Made by a program: the position numbers and the translations under genes. The notes under the pieces were generated by a model that searched no databases, had not been told where the DNA came from, and was given only the letters and a program-made list of their open reading frames with translations. Positions 21,387 through 33,919 of a stretch of 64,000 nucleotides of DNA are shown piece by piece. Every line of letters begins with the position of its first letter. Position 1 is the stretch's first letter. Source of the DNA: Aurantimonas sp. Leaf443 (GTDB lineage Bacteria; Pseudomonadota; Alphaproteobacteria; Rhizobiales; Rhizobiaceae). Where the stretch lies: positions 391,171 to 455,170 of the forward strand of contig NZ_LMRD01000008.1 in the NCBI RefSeq assembly GCF_001425575.1, written 5' to 3'.

Positions 21387-22106
21387 ATGTCGGACGCGAA
21401 GGAGGCGGTGCTGCCGGCAGCGGCGCGCCGCAAGGCCGGCCCGGAGCGCCGCCGCCTCACCTCGGCGGGCCTCATCTACGAGACGCTCCTGTCCGAGATC
21501 GTCTCGCTCGAACTGCCGCCGGGCACGCCGCTGCAGGAGAAGATGCTGCTGGAGCGCTTCCAGGTGAGCCGCACGCCGGTGCGCGAGGCGCTGATCCGGC
21601 TGGCCGAGATGGGGCTCGTCGACGTCTTCCCCCAGTCGGGCACCTTCGTCTCGCGCGTGCCCGTCAACGCCATTCCCGAGGCGGTCCTGGTGCGCAAGGC
21701 GCTGGAGGCGATCACGGTGGAGGCGGCGGCGCGCTCGGGCGACCCGCGCTGCGGCCTGCGCCTCGACACGATCGTCCAGCGCCAGCGCATCGCCGCCGAG
21801 CACGGCGAGCTCGGCCTGTTCCACGAGGCAGACGAGGCCTTCCACGCCGAGATCGCGGCGATCGCCGGCCATCCCGGCATCTGGCGCCTCCTGATGCAGG
21901 TGAAGGTGCAGATCGACCGCGCGCGGCGCCTGACGCTGCCCGCCCTCGGGCGCATGCGGAGCGTGATGGCCGAGCACCAGGAGATCCGCGACGCCATCGT
22001 GCGCGGCGACGCTGCGGCGGCGCGCGCCGCCATGGACCTGCATCTCGTCGCCGTGCTTCCCGACGTCGCGCAGCTGCGCGACCGCTTTCCCACCTATTTC
22101 GCCTGA
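21387..22106 (+). CDS. GntR-family (FCD/FadR subfamily) regulator of hexuronate genes
   Basis: This 239-residue DNA-binding regulator has an N-terminal winged helix (about residues 30-95; LPPGTPLQEKMLLERFQVSRTP, then REALIRLAEMGLV) and a C-terminal all-helical FCD ligand domain with histidines likely to hold a metal (FHEADEAFHAEI, MAEHQEIRDAI, MDLHL). An ATG at 21348 is in frame but abuts the operator, whereas 21387 has GAGGGAG eight bases upstream and is preferred. It is followed after 41 bases by uxuA, and by position probably senses a uronate intermediate. It is a functional analogue of UxuR/ExuR by context only. Confidence 0.87.
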   Translation: MSDAKEAVLPAAARRKAGPERRRLTSAGLIYETLLSEIVSLELPPGTPLQEKMLLERFQVSRTPVREALIRLAEMGLVDVFPQSGTFVSRVPVNAIPEAVLVRKALEAITVEAAARSGDPRCGLRLDTIVQRQRIAAEHGELGLFHEADEAFHAEIAAIAGHPGIWRLLMQVKVQIDRARRLTLPALGRMRSVMAEHQEIRDAIVRGDAAAARAAMDLHLVAVLPDVAQLRDRFPTYFA

Positions 22107-22147
22107 CCGGCCGGGGCCGGTCGGCAGCTTTCAAACGGAGAAGACGC

Positions 22148-23350
22148 ATGCGGCAAGGCTGGCGCTGGTTCGGGCCGAAGGCACCGGTGACGCTCGACGA
22201 GGTGCGCCAGGTCGGCGCCACCGACGTCGTCTCGGCCCTCCACGAGGTGCCGATCGGCACGGTCTGGACGGCGCAGGCCATCGAGGAGCGGCGCGCCCTC
22301 ATCGAGACGACGCCGGCGGGGCGCGTGCCGCTCGTCTGGTCGGTGGTCGAGAGCATCCCGATCCCCGATGCGGTGAAGCGCACCGGCGGGGCGGCCAGGG
22401 CCGAGATCGAGGCCTGGATCGCGAGTCTCGAAAATGTCGGGCGGGCCGGCATCCCGATCGTCTGCTACAATTTCATGCCCGTCGTCGACTGGTGCCGCAC
22501 CGAGCTCGACTTCGTGACCGACACCGGCGCCACCGCCATGCGCTTCGACTTCACGACCTTCGCCGCCTTCGAGCTGCACATCCTGGAGCGCGTCGGCGCC
22601 GAGGCGGACTATACGGACGACGAGCGCGAGGCCGCGCGCGCCGCCTTCGAGGCGATGGACGAGGCGGCGGTCGCCGACCTCACCCGCAACATCGCCAGCG
22701 CCCTGCCGGGCTCGACCACCGAGCCGATGACCATCCCCGCCTTCCGCGACAGGCTCGCCGCCTATCGCGACGTGGACGCGGCGCGGCTGCGCCGCCATCT
22801 CGTGGAGTTCCTGGAGGCCGTTACGCCTGCGGCCGAGGCCTTCGGCGTCAAGCTCACGCTCCATCCCGACGATCCGCCGCGCCCGCTCTTCGGCCTGCCG
22901 CGCATCGCCTCGACGGCGGACGACTACGCCGCGCTCTTCGAGGCGGTGCCCTCGCCCGCCAACGGCATGTGCTTCTGCACGGGGAGCCTCGGCGTGCGCG
23001 CCGACAACGACCTGCCGGCCATGGCGCGCCGCTTCGCGTCCCGCATCCACTTCACCCATCTGCGCGCCACGCGGCGCGAGGCGGATCCGCGCAGCTTCCA
23101 TGAATCGGCCCATCTCGACGGCGACGTCGACATGGTGGCGGTGCTGCGCGAACTGATGGCCGAGGACGCGCGGCGCGCGCCCGGCGCCTCGATCGTGATG
23201 CGCTCCGACCACGGGCACCGCATGCTGGACGACCTCCACAAGGCGGTCACGCCCGGCTATCCCGCGATCGGGCGCATGCGCGGGCTCGCCGAACTGCGCG
23301 GCATCATGCGCGCGCTTTCCGCCGAGCCCGGCCTCTCGCGCCCGCATTGA
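22148..23350 (+). CDS. uxuA: Mannonate dehydratase UxuA
   Basis: UxuA dehydrates D-mannonate to 2-keto-3-deoxy-D-gluconate, completing the glucuronate branch begun by UxaC and the fructuronate reductase. It is 400 residues long. The N-terminus MRQGWRWFGPKAPVTLDEVRQVGATDVVSALHEV is family-typical and is followed by VVESIPIPDAVK. Metal-ligand stretches are KLTLHPDDPP, GMCFCTGSLG, HFTHLRAT and VMRSDHGH. The ribosome binding site GGAG lies before the ATG. No kdgK or kdgA is visible, so the KDG steps must be encoded elsewhere. Confidence 0.95.
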   Translation: MRQGWRWFGPKAPVTLDEVRQVGATDVVSALHEVPIGTVWTAQAIEERRALIETTPAGRVPLVWSVVESIPIPDAVKRTGGAARAEIEAWIASLENVGRAGIPIVCYNFMPVVDWCRTELDFVTDTGATAMRFDFTTFAAFELHILERVGAEADYTDDEREAARAAFEAMDEAAVADLTRNIASALPGSTTEPMTIPAFRDRLAAYRDVDAARLRRHLVEFLEAVTPAAEAFGVKLTLHPDDPPRPLFGLPRIASTADDYAALFEAVPSPANGMCFCTGSLGVRADNDLPAMARRFASRIHFTHLRATRREADPRSFHESAHLDGDVDMVAVLRELMAEDARRAPGASIVMRSDHGHRMLDDLHKAVTPGYPAIGRMRGLAELRGIMRALSAEPGLSRPH

Positions 23351-23357
23351 GGCGGGT

Positions 23358-24260
23358 TCAGAGCGGCGCCGGCTCCGCCTCGGCGCCGCCCTCGATCTCG
23401 CGCACCAGCGCCGCGCAGGTCGCCTCGGCGCAGCGGCGGATGCGCTCCAGCCGGGCGTTGTCCTCGTGGATGACGAGCCAGAAGGTGCGCGTGAACTCGA
23501 CCTTGTCGGGGATCACGCGCCGCAGTTCCGGGCGGCGGCGGGCGAGATAGTCCGGCAGCACGCAGAGCCCGGCCCCCTGCGCCGCCCATTCCAGCTGCAC
23601 ATGCGGGCTGGTGCTCGTCAGGCGCGGCACCAGCGTCGGGTCGATCTACGGGATGTAGTCGAGCTCGGGGCTGAAGATGAGGTCGGGCACGTAGCCGATG
23701 CCCCGGCAGCGCCGGAGGTCCGCCTTGTCGCGCACCGGATGGCGCTCGAGATAGGCGGGCGCGGCGTAGATATGCAGCTTGAAGTCGGCGATGCGGCGCA
23801 CCGTCAGCCGGCCGCGCTCGGGCCGCTGCACGGCGATGGCGAAGTCCACCTCGCGCCGCGACAGGCTGAAGACGCGCGGCAGCGCCACGACCTGCACCTC
23901 GAGATCGGGATTGGTGCGGCACAGCGCGAGCGTGCCCCGGCTGATGAGCTGGCTCGCCACCCCTTCCGGCGCGCCGATGCGGATCGAGCCCGAGAGCGTC
24001 TGCATGCGCGTCGTCACCGCGTCGGCGAGCCGCCCGACCGTGGCCTCCACCTCCTCGGCGAGCCCGAGGAGCCGCTGGCCCGTCTCGGTCAGGACGTAGC
24101 CGCGCGGCCCGCGATCGAAGAGCTTCACGCCGAGATCGCGCTCCAGCTGGGTGATGCGGCGCCCGACGGTGGCCTGATCGACGCCGAGCCTGAGGCCCGC
24201 CGCCGTCACCTGGCCGGCTCTGGCGGCGGCGAGGAAATGGCGAAGATCGTCCCACTGCAT
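23358..24260 (-). pseudogene. LysR-family regulator interrupted by an in-frame amber codon
   Basis: The N-terminal part (24260 down to 23649) encodes a LysR winged helix (MQWDDLRHFLAAARAG, then VDQATVGRRITQLERDLGVKLFDR) and about two thirds of the effector domain. A TAG at 23646-23648 ends it at LDYIP. In the same frame the next codons restart the typical LysR continuation (IDPTLVPRLTSTS, then AAQGAGLCVLPDYLA) to a stop at 23358. Restoring one codon (GAG would give Glu) makes an intact protein of about 300 residues. This is therefore a point-nonsense pseudogene or a sequencing error. It is divergent from the bkd operon and would have been its natural regulator. Confidence 0.88.
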
Positions 24261-24292
24261 CCCGGTCCCGCCCTCGTCTCTCGTCGCCATCC

Positions 24293-24304
24293 TGCAGATC
24301 TGCA
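24293..24304. promoter_or_regulatory. Perfect 12-bp palindrome at the LysR/acyl-CoA dehydrogenase divergence
   Basis: TGCAGATCTGCA is a perfect palindrome just upstream of the broken LysR gene, in a locally AT-richer stretch. LysR regulators usually bind interrupted dyads between themselves and a divergent target, so this is a candidate operator. The usual T-N11-A spacing is not exactly met. Confidence 0.35.
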
Positions 24305-24392
24305 TTTCCGCATAGCATTTTTCCGGCTTTACTCCGGCAGCCCTGCATGATGGGCTGGGTCTCGCGCAGTTTTGGGAGAACCTGCCGCATGA

Positions 24393-26852
<2,460 letters not shown>

Positions 26853-26855
26853 ACC

Positions 26856-27866
26856 GTGAAGCGCACGATGATCGAGGCGATCCGCGACGCGATCGGCACC
26901 GCCATGGAGGCCGATCCGGCGGTCGTCGTCTTCGGGCAGGACGTCGGCTATTTCGGCGGCGTCTTCCGCTGCACGCAGGGGCTCCAGCAGCGCTTCGGCA
27001 AGAACCGCTGCTTCGACGCGCCGATCAGCGAGCTCGGCATCGTGGGGGCGGCCATCGGCATGGCGGCCTACGGGTTGCGCCCCTGCGTCGAGATCCAGTT
27101 CGCCGACTACGTCTATCCCGCCTACGACCAGATCGTCTCGGAAGCGGCGCGCCTGCGCTACCGCTCCAACGGCGACTTCACCGCCCCGCTCGTCATCCGC
27201 ATGCCGACCGGCGGGGGTATCTTCGGCGGGCAGACGCACAGCCAGAGCCCCGAGGCGCTCTTCACCCATGTCGCCGGGCTGAAGACGATCGTGCCCTCCA
27301 ACCCCTACGACGCCAAGGGCCTGATGATCGCCGCCATCGAGGACGACGACCCGGTGATCGTGCTGGAGCCCAAGCGCCTCTACAACGGCCCCTTCGACGG
27401 CCATCCCGACCGGCCGGTGACGCCCTGGTCGAAACATCCCTTGGGCGAGGTGCCGGACGGGCACTACACCGTGCCGCTCGGCAAGGCCGCGATCCGGCGG
27501 GAGGGGGCGGCCGTGACGGTCCTCGCCTACGGCACGATGGTGCACACGGCCGAAGCGGCGGCGATCGAGACGGGGATCGACGCGGAGATCGTCGACCTGC
27601 GCTCGCTGGTGCCGCTCGATCTCGAGACGATCGTCGCCTCCGTCGAGAAGACCGGGCGCTGCGTCGTCGTGCACGAGGCGACGCTGACCTCGGGCTTCGG
27701 CGCCGAGCTCGCCGCGCTCGTGCAGGAGCATTGCTTCTTCCACCTGGAGGCGCCGGTGCGGCGCGTGACGGGCTGGGACACGCCCTACCCGCACGCCCAG
27801 GAATGGGACTATTTCCCCGGCCCCGCCCGCCTCGGCCGCGTGCTGCGCGAAGCGCTGGAGGCCTGA
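26856..27866 (+). CDS. bkdA2: Branched-chain 2-oxoacid dehydrogenase E1 beta subunit
   Basis: The transketolase-like E1 beta subunit (336 residues) completes the thiamine-diphosphate site of the E1 tetramer. Typical stretches are FGQDVGYFGGVFR, CFDAPISELGIVGAAIGMAAYG, EIQFADYVYPAYDQI and DLRSLVPLD. The start is a GTG at 26856 (MKRTMIEAIRDAI) three bases after the bkdA1 stop; an ATG four codons on is possible. It is followed after one base by the E2 gene. Confidence 0.94.
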   Translation: MKRTMIEAIRDAIGTAMEADPAVVVFGQDVGYFGGVFRCTQGLQQRFGKNRCFDAPISELGIVGAAIGMAAYGLRPCVEIQFADYVYPAYDQIVSEAARLRYRSNGDFTAPLVIRMPTGGGIFGGQTHSQSPEALFTHVAGLKTIVPSNPYDAKGLMIAAIEDDDPVIVLEPKRLYNGPFDGHPDRPVTPWSKHPLGEVPDGHYTVPLGKAAIRREGAAVTVLAYGTMVHTAEAAAIETGIDAEIVDLRSLVPLDLETIVASVEKTGRCVVVHEATLTSGFGAELAALVQEHCFFHLEAPVRRVTGWDTPYPHAQEWDYFPGPARLGRVLREALEA

Positions 27867-27867
27867 C

Positions 27868-29154
27868 ATGGCGCTGCGGATCGTCAAGCTGCCCGATATC
27901 GGCGAGGGCGTCGCGGAGGCCGAGATCGTGGAATGGCACGTGTCGGTGGGCGACACGGTCGGCGAGGACCAGATCCTCGCCGCCGTGATGACCGACAAGG
28001 CGACGGTCGAGATTCCGACGCCCTGCGCGGGCACGGTCGTGGCGCTCGGCGGGGCGGCCGGCGAGACGCTGGCGGTGGGCGGCGAACTGGTGCGCCTCGA
28101 GGTGGAGGGGACCGACGCCGCCGCCCCGTCCGCCCCGTCCGCTCCGGCGGCTCCGACTGCGACGGACGGGGCGGTGCCGCCCTCCCCGTCTCCTGCGCCC
28201 CCGCATCGCGCGCCCGCCGCGCCCGCCGCTCCACGCCGGACGACGTCGCCCGCCTCGCCGGCGCCGCGCCTCGGGGCGCCGCGCGCGCCCGGCGAGAAGC
28301 CGCTGGCCTCGCCCGCGGTGCGCCTTCGCGCCCGCGAGGCCGGGGTCGATCTGAGGCAGGTGCGCGGCTCCGGGCCGGCCGGGCGCATCTCGCACGAGGA
28401 TCTCGACCTCTTCCTGCGCGGCGGCCCGGCGCTCGCCCGGCCCGGCGCCCCGGTGCCGAACGAGGCGGTGGAGGAGATCGCCGTCACCGGCCTTCGCCGG
28501 CGCATCGCCGCCAACATGGCCGAGGCGACGCGCCGCGTCGCCCATTTCAGCTATGTCGAGGAGGTGGACGTCACCGCCCTCGAGGCCCTGCGCAAGGCGC
28601 TGAACGCCCGCGACCCCGCGCGCGGCCGTCTCACGCTCCTGCCCTTCCTGATGACGGCGATGGCGCGGGCCGTCGCCGACCATCCCCAGCTCAACGCCCA
28701 TTACGACGACGAGGCCAATGTCCTGCGCCGCTACGGCGCCGCCCATATCGGCGTCGCCACGCAGACGCCGGCCGGGCTGATGGTGCCGGTGGTGCGCCAT
28801 GCCGAGGCGCGCGACCTGTGGGACCTCTCGGCCGAGATCGCCCGTCTGGCGCAGGCCGCGCGCGACGGGCTCGCCGCCGCCGCCGACCTGTCGGGCTCCA
28901 CCATCACCCTGTCCAGCCTCGGCGCGCTCGGCGGCATCGTCTCGACGCCCGTCGTCAACCGGCCGGAGGTCGCCATCGTCGGCGTCAACCGCCAGGTCAT
29001 GCGGCCCGTCTGGGACGGCGCCACCTTCGTGCCGCGCCTGACGATGAACCTCTCCTCCTCCTTCGACCACCGCATCGTCGACGGCGCCGACGCGGCTGGC
29101 TTCGTCCAGCGCATCAAGGGGCTCCTCGAGGAGCCCGCAACCCTGTTCGTCTGA
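27868..29154 (+). CDS. bkdB: Branched-chain 2-oxoacid dehydrogenase E2 (lipoyl acyltransferase)
   Basis: This dihydrolipoamide acyltransferase core (428 residues) accepts the acyl group from E1 and transfers it to CoA. Domains in order: a lipoyl domain (residues 1-80; lipoylated Lys in [10 protein letters not shown]), a long Ala/Pro-rich linker (about 85-145), a peripheral subunit-binding domain (about 145-185; [20 protein letters not shown]), and the catalytic domain (about 205-428) with the active-site motif [15 protein letters not shown]. It lies between the E1 genes and its E3 in one operon. Confidence 0.94.
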   Translation: MALRIVKLPDIGEGVAEAEIVEWHVSVGDTVGEDQILAAVMTDKATVEIPTPCAGTVVALGGAAGETLAVGGELVRLEVEGTDAAAPSAPSAPAAPTATDGAVPPSPSPAPPHRAPAAPAAPRRTTSPASPAPRLGAPRAPGEKPLASPAVRLRAREAGVDLRQVRGSGPAGRISHEDLDLFLRGGPALARPGAPVPNEAVEEIAVTGLRRRIAANMAEATRRVAHFSYVEEVDVTALEALRKALNARDPARGRLTLLPFLMTAMARAVADHPQLNAHYDDEANVLRRYGAAHIGVATQTPAGLMVPVVRHAEARDLWDLSAEIARLAQAARDGLAAAADLSGSTITLSSLGALGGIVSTPVVNRPEVAIVGVNRQVMRPVWDGATFVPRLTMNLSSSFDHRIVDGADAAGFVQRIKGLLEEPATLFV

Positions 29155-29161
29155 GGCCGCC

Positions 29162-30553
<1,392 letters not shown>

Positions 30554-30654
30554 GCCGGGCGTCCTCGATCCGGGTCGGATCGGCCCGCCCGGGCATCGTC
30601 GGGAGAAACGGAACCAGGCTCCGCCCTCGCACCGGGCGGCAGGGTCCGGGACCG

Positions 30655-30675
30655 CGGGCGCGACGGATGCGCCCG
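30655..30675. terminator. Hairpin between convergent lpdV and the HD-family gene
   Basis: CGGGCGC and GCGCCCG form a perfect 7-bp stem with a seven-base loop in the convergent gap. There is only a short T run (TTCG), so termination efficiency is uncertain. Confidence 0.4.
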
Positions 30676-30687
30676 TTCGCGGGTCGC

Positions 30688-31440
30688 TCAGCCGGCGGCG
30701 ACCTTGTCGAGGCAGCGCTCGATATTCTCGCGCGCCTGGCGCTCCAGGCGGTCGTGCAGGGGCGGCAGGCGGTAGATGGTGGGGCTGGCGCCGAGCCGGG
30801 AGAAGAAGCAGCCGAGCGCGCCGCGCCACTGCGCGTCGTCGAGATGGGACGCTTCCTGGCGCAGGCGGGCCGTATTGGCGGTGAATTGCGGCCAGGGCAG
30901 GCCGAGCGAAGCGAGGTCGAGGTCGAGCATCCACTGGCGGGCGCGGGCCCGGCGCCCCGCCTCGCCGCAGATCGCCGCGCCGCTGCCCATGTGGTCGGCG
31001 GTGGCCAGGATCGTCTCGGCGACCCAGAGCCGGTCGGCCTCCGGCATCGCCGCGCGGTCCGCCATCCACTGTTCGGCCGAGCGCCGCTCGTTGTCGCAGG
31101 CCCCGCCCACCACGACCGCGTCGTGATAGGCGATGGCGCAGGCGATGAGGGACGTGTCCTCGGGCCGGGCGAGATCGACCTCGGCGCCGTAGGCCCGATG
31201 CAGCCGCCAGAGGTCGGCGAGATGCCCCGCATCGTGATAGTGGCGGTTCGGCGCCGTCATCTGCCGCCACAGCGCGCCGCGCTCGGCCTCGCCCACGGGC
31301 ACGTGGGCCATCATCTCCGCGAAGGCCGCGGCGGCTTGGCCGGCGGCGCGACGGGTGGCTCCCCGGACGGGCCCGCCCATGTCAGGGCGCCGCGACAGAC
31401 GTTGCATGCATGCTTCGGCGCCTCGTGCGTCCTGACCCAT
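30688..31440 (-). CDS. Predicted HD-superfamily metal-dependent phosphohydrolase
   Basis: This 250-residue soluble protein carries HD-domain metal-binding stretches: RHYHDAGHLADLWRL, then ACAIAYHDAVVVG (the His-Asp doublet) and ETILATADHM. It resembles the poorly characterised COG4339 group of predicted metal-dependent HD hydrolases. The substrate is unknown. GGAGG six bases before the ATG at 31440 supports the full-length start, although the family core begins near MMAHVP. It is a monocistronic-looking gene between the bkd and hydroxyproline clusters with no evident link to either. Confidence 0.75.
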   Translation of the reverse strand: MGQDARGAEACMQRLSRRPDMGGPVRGATRRAAGQAAAAFAEMMAHVPVGEAERGALWRQMTAPNRHYHDAGHLADLWRLHRAYGAEVDLARPEDTSLIACAIAYHDAVVVGGACDNERRSAEQWMADRAAMPEADRLWVAETILATADHMGSGAAICGEAGRRARARQWMLDLDLASLGLPWPQFTANTARLRQEASHLDDAQWRGALGCFFSRLGASPTIYRLPPLHDRLERQARENIERCLDKVAAG

Positions 31441-31639
31441 CCCTGCCCTCCGGCCCGCCGCAATGTTGACCCTGTTCCCTGTCTGCTTTCAATCCCGATA
31501 ACGACATACGCGTGCGAATCGTGCCGGATCACCGTCCGAACGGGGGTCGAGACGGAGGTCGCACCCGGTCCCGACGGCGCTGGCATTCGCCTCGCGCCCG
31601 GCCTAAACCCATCGCCCCGCCCCCCGGAAGGACCGCCGC

Positions 31640-32344
31640 ATGACGCAAGAACCCGAGGCCGTCTTCCTGGAGCGCAAGCGCGGCTCGGGCGCCCGGATGG
31701 TCTACGACGCGCTGCGCGACGAGATCCTCGACCTCGTCCTGCCGCCCGGCAGCTTCATCGACGAGGTGCAGCTGGCCGAACGCTTCGGCGTCTCGCGCAC
31801 GCCGGTGCGCGAGGCCCTGGTGCGTCTCTCGGGCGAGGGGCTGGTCAGCACGCTGCCCAACCGCTCGACCATGGTGTCGAACATCGACTTCCTGAACCTG
31901 CAGCCGTATTTCGACGCGCTGGTCCTCATGTACCGCGTCACCACGCGCCTTGCCGCCCGGCATCACCAGGAGGGCGACCTCGCCGCCATCCGCGCCTGCC
32001 AGGACGCCTTCGCCGAGGCGGTCGCCGCGCAGGACGCGCTCGCCATGATCGCCACCAACGCCGCCTTCCACCTGGCGATCGCCGAAGCCGGCCGCAATCC
32101 CTATTTCGCCGGCCTGTTCGGCCGCCTCGCCGACGAGGGCCGCCGGATCCTGCGCTACTACTACGACAGCTACGAGGACCGCCTGCCGCGCCGTTTCGTG
32201 GACGAGCATCTGGAGATCCTCGACGCCATCGCCGCGCGCGACGCCGACCGCTGCGACCGGCTGGCCGCCGCCCATGCCGAGCAGATCGTGCAGCAGATCC
32301 GCTCGCTCTTCACGCGCGGCGACCGCCTCGAGATCACCCTTTGA
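31640..32344 (+). CDS. GntR-family (FCD) regulator of the hydroxyproline cluster
   Basis: This 234-residue regulator has an N-terminal winged helix (about residues 15-80; LPPGSFIDEVQLAERFGVSRTP, then REALVRLSGEGLV) and a C-terminal FCD effector domain (FHLAIAEAGRNPYF, VDEHLEILDAI). The ribosome binding site GGAAGGA lies seven bases before the ATG. It directly precedes the deaminase gene, with a GntR-type palindrome in between, so it probably controls hydroxyproline use. Role by context. Confidence 0.85.
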   Translation: MTQEPEAVFLERKRGSGARMVYDALRDEILDLVLPPGSFIDEVQLAERFGVSRTPVREALVRLSGEGLVSTLPNRSTMVSNIDFLNLQPYFDALVLMYRVTTRLAARHHQEGDLAAIRACQDAFAEAVAAQDALAMIATNAAFHLAIAEAGRNPYFAGLFGRLADEGRRILRYYYDSYEDRLPRRFVDEHLEILDAIAARDADRCDRLAAAHAEQIVQQIRSLFTRGDRLEITL

Positions 32345-32360
32345 TGAGGGGGTGAAATTC

Positions 32361-32370
32361 TTGTCGACAA
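32361..32370. promoter_or_regulatory. GntR-type palindrome in the hydroxyproline operon promoter
   Basis: TTGTCGACAA is a perfect 10-bp palindrome that matches the core of FadR-subfamily GntR sites (T-N-GT...AC-N-A). It begins a strikingly AT-rich stretch (about 32355-32395) upstream of the deaminase gene and may overlap the -35 of its promoter. Confidence 0.5.
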
Positions 32371-32452
32371 ATAAAATGCAAAAATGGATAGTGTCTCCCA
32401 GCCAGACCGCGACCGCGCCATCGGGCCGTCGCCGACCACCGAGGACCCTTCG

Positions 32453-33421
32453 ATGAAAGCCCAGATCTTCTCCGGCGTCATTCCCGCCCTCATGACCCCC
32501 TGCAAGGGAGACCGCACGCCCGACTTCGACGCGCTCGTGCGCACCGGACAGGACCTCGTGGCGGCCGGCATGTCGGCGGTCGTCTATTGCGGCTCGATGG
32601 GCGACTGGCCGCTCCTCACCGACGCGCAGCGCATGGAGGGCGTGGAGCGCCTCGTGAAGGCGGGCCTGCCGGTGATCGTGGGCACCGGGGCCGTCAACAC
32701 GGCCAGCGCCGTCGCCCATGCCGCGCACGCGCAGTCCGTCGGCGCCCAGGGTCTCATGGTCATCCCCCGCGTCCTGTCTCGCGGCTCGGCGCCGGCGGCC
32801 CAGAAGGCGCATTTCAAGGCTATCCTCTCGGCCGCGCCCGACCTGCCGGCGGTGATCTACAACAGCCCCTATTACGGCTTCGCCACGCGCGCCGACCTGT
32901 TCTTCGCGCTGCGCGCCGACCATCCGAACCTCGTCGGCTTCAAGGAATTCGGCGGGCCGGCCGACCTTCGCTACGCCGCCGAGACCATCACCAGCCGCGA
33001 CGACGACGTCTCGCTGATGATCGGCGTCGACACGGCCGTCTTCCACGGTTTCGTGAACTGCGGCGCCACCGGCGCCATCACCGGCCTCGGCAACGTGCTG
33101 CCCAAGGAGGTCCTGCACCTGTGCGCCCTCTCGCGGGCCGCCGCGGCCGGCGACGCCAAGGCGCGGCGCGACGCGCAGGAGCTGGAACAGGCCATGGCCG
33201 TCCTCTCCTCCTTCGACGAGGGGCCGGACCTCGTCCTGTTCTTCAAGCACATGATGGTGCTCAAGGGCCACGAGGCCTTCGCGCTCCACTTCAACGAGAG
33301 CGACGCGCTGAGCGAGAGCCAGCGCGGCTATGCCGAGGCGCAGCTGCGCCTCTTCGACACCTGGTACGCCGACTGGAGCCGGGCCGAGGGTCGCAGCCCG
33401 GCCCAGCGCGCCGCGGCCTGA
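32453..33421 (+). CDS. DapA-family lyase, probable 1-pyrroline-4-hydroxy-2-carboxylate deaminase
   Basis: This Schiff-base aldolase-superfamily TIM barrel of 322 residues has the catalytic Tyr in PAVIYNSPYYGF and the Schiff-base Lys in LVGFKEFGGPADL. The family covers dihydrodipicolinate synthase, N-acetylneuraminate lyase and the hydroxyproline-pathway deaminase that makes 2-ketoglutarate semialdehyde from pyrroline-4-hydroxy-2-carboxylate. A D-amino-acid oxidase and a 4-hydroxyproline epimerase follow, so the last activity is the best fit. The start at 32453 (MKAQIFSGVIPAL) has GAGGA upstream; the frame is open earlier without support. Confidence 0.82.
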   Translation: MKAQIFSGVIPALMTPCKGDRTPDFDALVRTGQDLVAAGMSAVVYCGSMGDWPLLTDAQRMEGVERLVKAGLPVIVGTGAVNTASAVAHAAHAQSVGAQGLMVIPRVLSRGSAPAAQKAHFKAILSAAPDLPAVIYNSPYYGFATRADLFFALRADHPNLVGFKEFGGPADLRYAAETITSRDDDVSLMIGVDTAVFHGFVNCGATGAITGLGNVLPKEVLHLCALSRAAAAGDAKARRDAQELEQAMAVLSSFDEGPDLVLFFKHMMVLKGHEAFALHFNESDALSESQRGYAEAQLRLFDTWYADWSRAEGRSPAQRAAA

Positions 33422-33439
33422 GACGGGCCGGGAGGGCCG

Positions 33440-33541
33440 TCACGCCACGGCGTCGAGGCCCTCCCGTTCCAGCCGGTCGAGGAGCGCCGTCTCGGCCGGA
33501 GTGAGGCGGATGCCCTCCTGCGCCGTGCGCGCCCGCGCGGC
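33440..33541 (-). pseudogene. Possible C-terminal remnant of an unidentified gene
   Basis: On the minus strand, one frame reads EGIRLTPAETALLDRLERE and then ends at a TGA (33440-33442), which looks like a genuine protein C-terminus. Upstream of it the frame degenerates into an arginine/alanine run and the 8-bp tandem repeat. The parent family is not recognised. Together with the truncated ATPase on the other side of the repeat it suggests a deletion junction. Confidence 0.3.
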
Positions 33542-33546
33542 GCGCC

Positions 33547-33586
33547 GGCGAGAAGGCGAGAGGGCGAGAGGGCGAGAGGGCGAGGA
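33547..33586. repeat. 8-bp tandem repeat, five units
   Basis: GGCGAGAA, then three copies of GGCGAGAG and a final GGCGAGGA occur head to tail. The array lies between two gene fragments and is the only such tandem array noticed in the window. Confidence 0.85.
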
Positions 33587-33618
33587 TCGGCTCGCCATGG
33601 CTCGGGGCGAGCGTCGTC

Positions 33619-33918
33619 ATGCCGAGCTTGTCCAGCGCCCGCGCGCTTGCCATGTCGCCGGACTGCATGCTCTTCGACGAGGTGACCTCGGCGCTCGATC
33701 CGATGCTCGTCGGCGAGGTGCCGGACACGCTGCGCCTGCTCGCCTCAGAGGGAATGACGATGATCTGCGTGACGCACGAGATGGAATTCGCCCGCGAGGT
33801 CTGCGACCGCGTCGCCTTCTTCCACAAGGGCGTCATGGCCGAGATCGCGCCGCCCGAGCAGCTCTTCGGGGCGCCGCAGCGCCCGCAGACGCAGACCTTC
33901 CTTGCGGCGACGCACTGA
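33619..33918 (+). pseudogene. Truncated amino-acid ABC transporter ATPase (C-terminal third)
   Basis: The frame resembles the polar amino-acid (HisP/GlnQ-type) ATPase only from the end of the signature region onward: SARALAMSPDCMLFDEVTSALDP (Walker B and D-loop), then MICVTHEMEFAREVCDRVAFF (H-loop) and GAPQRPQTQTFLA. The Walker A, Q-loop and most of the LSGGQ signature are missing, so the product cannot be a working ATPase. Intact members have about 250 residues; this has 99 at most. Hydroxyproline clusters of related bacteria include an amino-acid ABC transporter, so this is probably its remnant. It ends one base before the oxidase start. Confidence 0.85.
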
Positions 33919-33919
33919 G

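Noticed and set aside
23646-23648. Programmed amber read-through (pyrrolysine) in the LysR gene
   Set aside because: No pyrrolysine system is expected in this lineage and LysR proteins do not use it. A simple nonsense change or sequencing error is enough.
33547-33586. CRISPR-like array
   Set aside because: Units are only 8 bp, contiguous and without spacers, and no cas genes are present.
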